The notes beneath the pieces were generated by a model that searched no databases, had not been told where the DNA came from, and saw nothing but the letters and a program-made list of their open reading frames with translations. Positions 63,690 through 64,000 of a DNA stretch of 64,000 bases are shown here, piece after piece (the first letter of the stretch is position 1; each line of letters opens with the position of its first letter). Position numbers and translations under genes: made by a program. This stretch comes from an uncultured Bacilli bacterium (GTDB lineage Bacteria > Bacillota_I > Bacilli_A > RF39 > UBA660): NCBI GenBank assembly GCA_947629655.1, contig CANREL010000003.1, positions 1 to 64,000 on the forward strand, written 5' to 3'.

Positions 63690-63719
63690 ATAAAAGTACC
63701 ATTTGTGGTGCTTTTTTTT
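63690..63719 (+). terminator. Terminator after sufB
   Basis: Stem AAAGTACCA with TGGTGCTTT (one G-U pair), then eight T. The stretch from 63593 to this hairpin holds nothing else. Confidence 0.75.
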
Positions 63720-63752
63720 GTGTGTTATATTCTTCTCGAAAGGAGGAAAAAT

Positions 63753-64000
63753 ATGTTAAATCAGGTGGTTTTGGTTGGAAGATTAGTTCGTGATCCAGAA
63801 CTTAGAACGACGGATAGTAACAAGAGTGTGACGACAGTTACACTGGCCATTCCGCGCAGTTTTAAAAATATGAATGGCGAATACGACACTGATTTTATTG
63901 ACTGCATACTCTGGGAAAATACTGCTAAATCAACTAGTGAGTATTGTAAGAAAGGAGATATAGTTGGGATTAAGGGAAGAATTCAGAGTAGAATAGTCGA
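63753..64000 (+). CDS. ssb: Single-stranded DNA-binding protein, truncated by the window edge
   Basis: The first 82 residues of an OB-fold SSB: MLNQVVLVGRLVRDPELRTT, TVTLAIPRSF, DFIDCILWENTAKSTSEYCKKGDIVGIKGRIQSR. It runs off the right edge, so the length is unknown. AAAGGAGG precedes the ATG. Confidence 0.95.
   Translation, partial: MLNQVVLVGRLVRDPELRTTDSNKSVTTVTLAIPRSFKNMNGEYDTDFIDCILWENTAKSTSEYCKKGDIVGIKGRIQSRIV

Overview
The window is AT-rich DNA from a low-GC, single-membrane bacterium of the Bacillota (Bacilli or a close relative). Support comes from conserved Bacilli neighbourhoods: recU-ponA divergent from gpsB-rnpB, then rodZ-like, pgsA, recA and rny, together with a type B RNase P RNA, RNase J, RNase Y, a SufCDSUB operon, a BceRSAB module and an SOS box of the Gram-positive type. 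TGA is used as a stop and TGG as Trp, so the standard bacterial code applies. The many cell-surface genes and an M26-type protease suggest a host-associated, possibly gut, uncultured lineage. That is inference, and no species is assigned.

Layout. 0.1-4.8 kb: Bce-type antimicrobial-peptide sensing and export module with two matching operator-like sites. 4.8-10 kb: VanZ-RDD membrane protein, a nonsense-interrupted small membrane gene, a DUF2691-like protein, a RhuM-Fic protein, and a YtrA-type regulator with its ABC transporter and a palindromic operator on its promoter. 10-18 kb: TtcA-like ATPase, acyl-CoA ligase divergent from a TetR regulator, class M sirtuin, cyclophilin-like lipoprotein, HU, CCA-adding enzyme, DnaD, endonuclease III, and the 5' half of a ZIP metal transporter gene. 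17.97-26.94 kb: a compact mobile element of about 9 kb that splits this gene. It carries a 2374-residue M26-family metalloprotease and a large serine recombinase. Its ends reconstruct a symmetric attP with a GA core, and precise removal restores an in-frame 248-residue ZIP protein. 27-38 kb: housekeeping block (ponA, recU, gpsB, rnpB, rodZ-like, pgsA, recA, rny, ABC-F, acyltransferase). 38.5-47.1 kb, minus strand: a His/Asp/aromatic-repeat membrane protein, RNase J, and a three-gene surface operon (dockerin-bearing glucosaminidase, membrane-anchored cohesin-like protein, LCP-PASTA protein). 47.2-55.6 kb: surface polysaccharide genes (GT2 enzymes, a TagGH-like exporter, a Wzy-GT4 fusion, PssDE) with a CNNM-CBS protein among them. 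55.6-64 kb: rpoZ, recX, prsA, two tiny YjcZ-like membrane peptides, hinT, the suf operon with an extra unknown gene, and the start of ssb.

The most notable biology is a possible non-cellulosomal cohesin-dockerin surface system. One operon encodes a wall hydrolase ending in a clear dockerin, directly followed by a membrane protein with a cohesin-like ectodomain and then an LCP wall-polymer ligase. Separately, the mobile element delivers a giant metalloprotease that itself carries a cohesin-like domain, two membrane helices and a dockerin before its catalytic part. Docking between these proteins is inference and was not tested.
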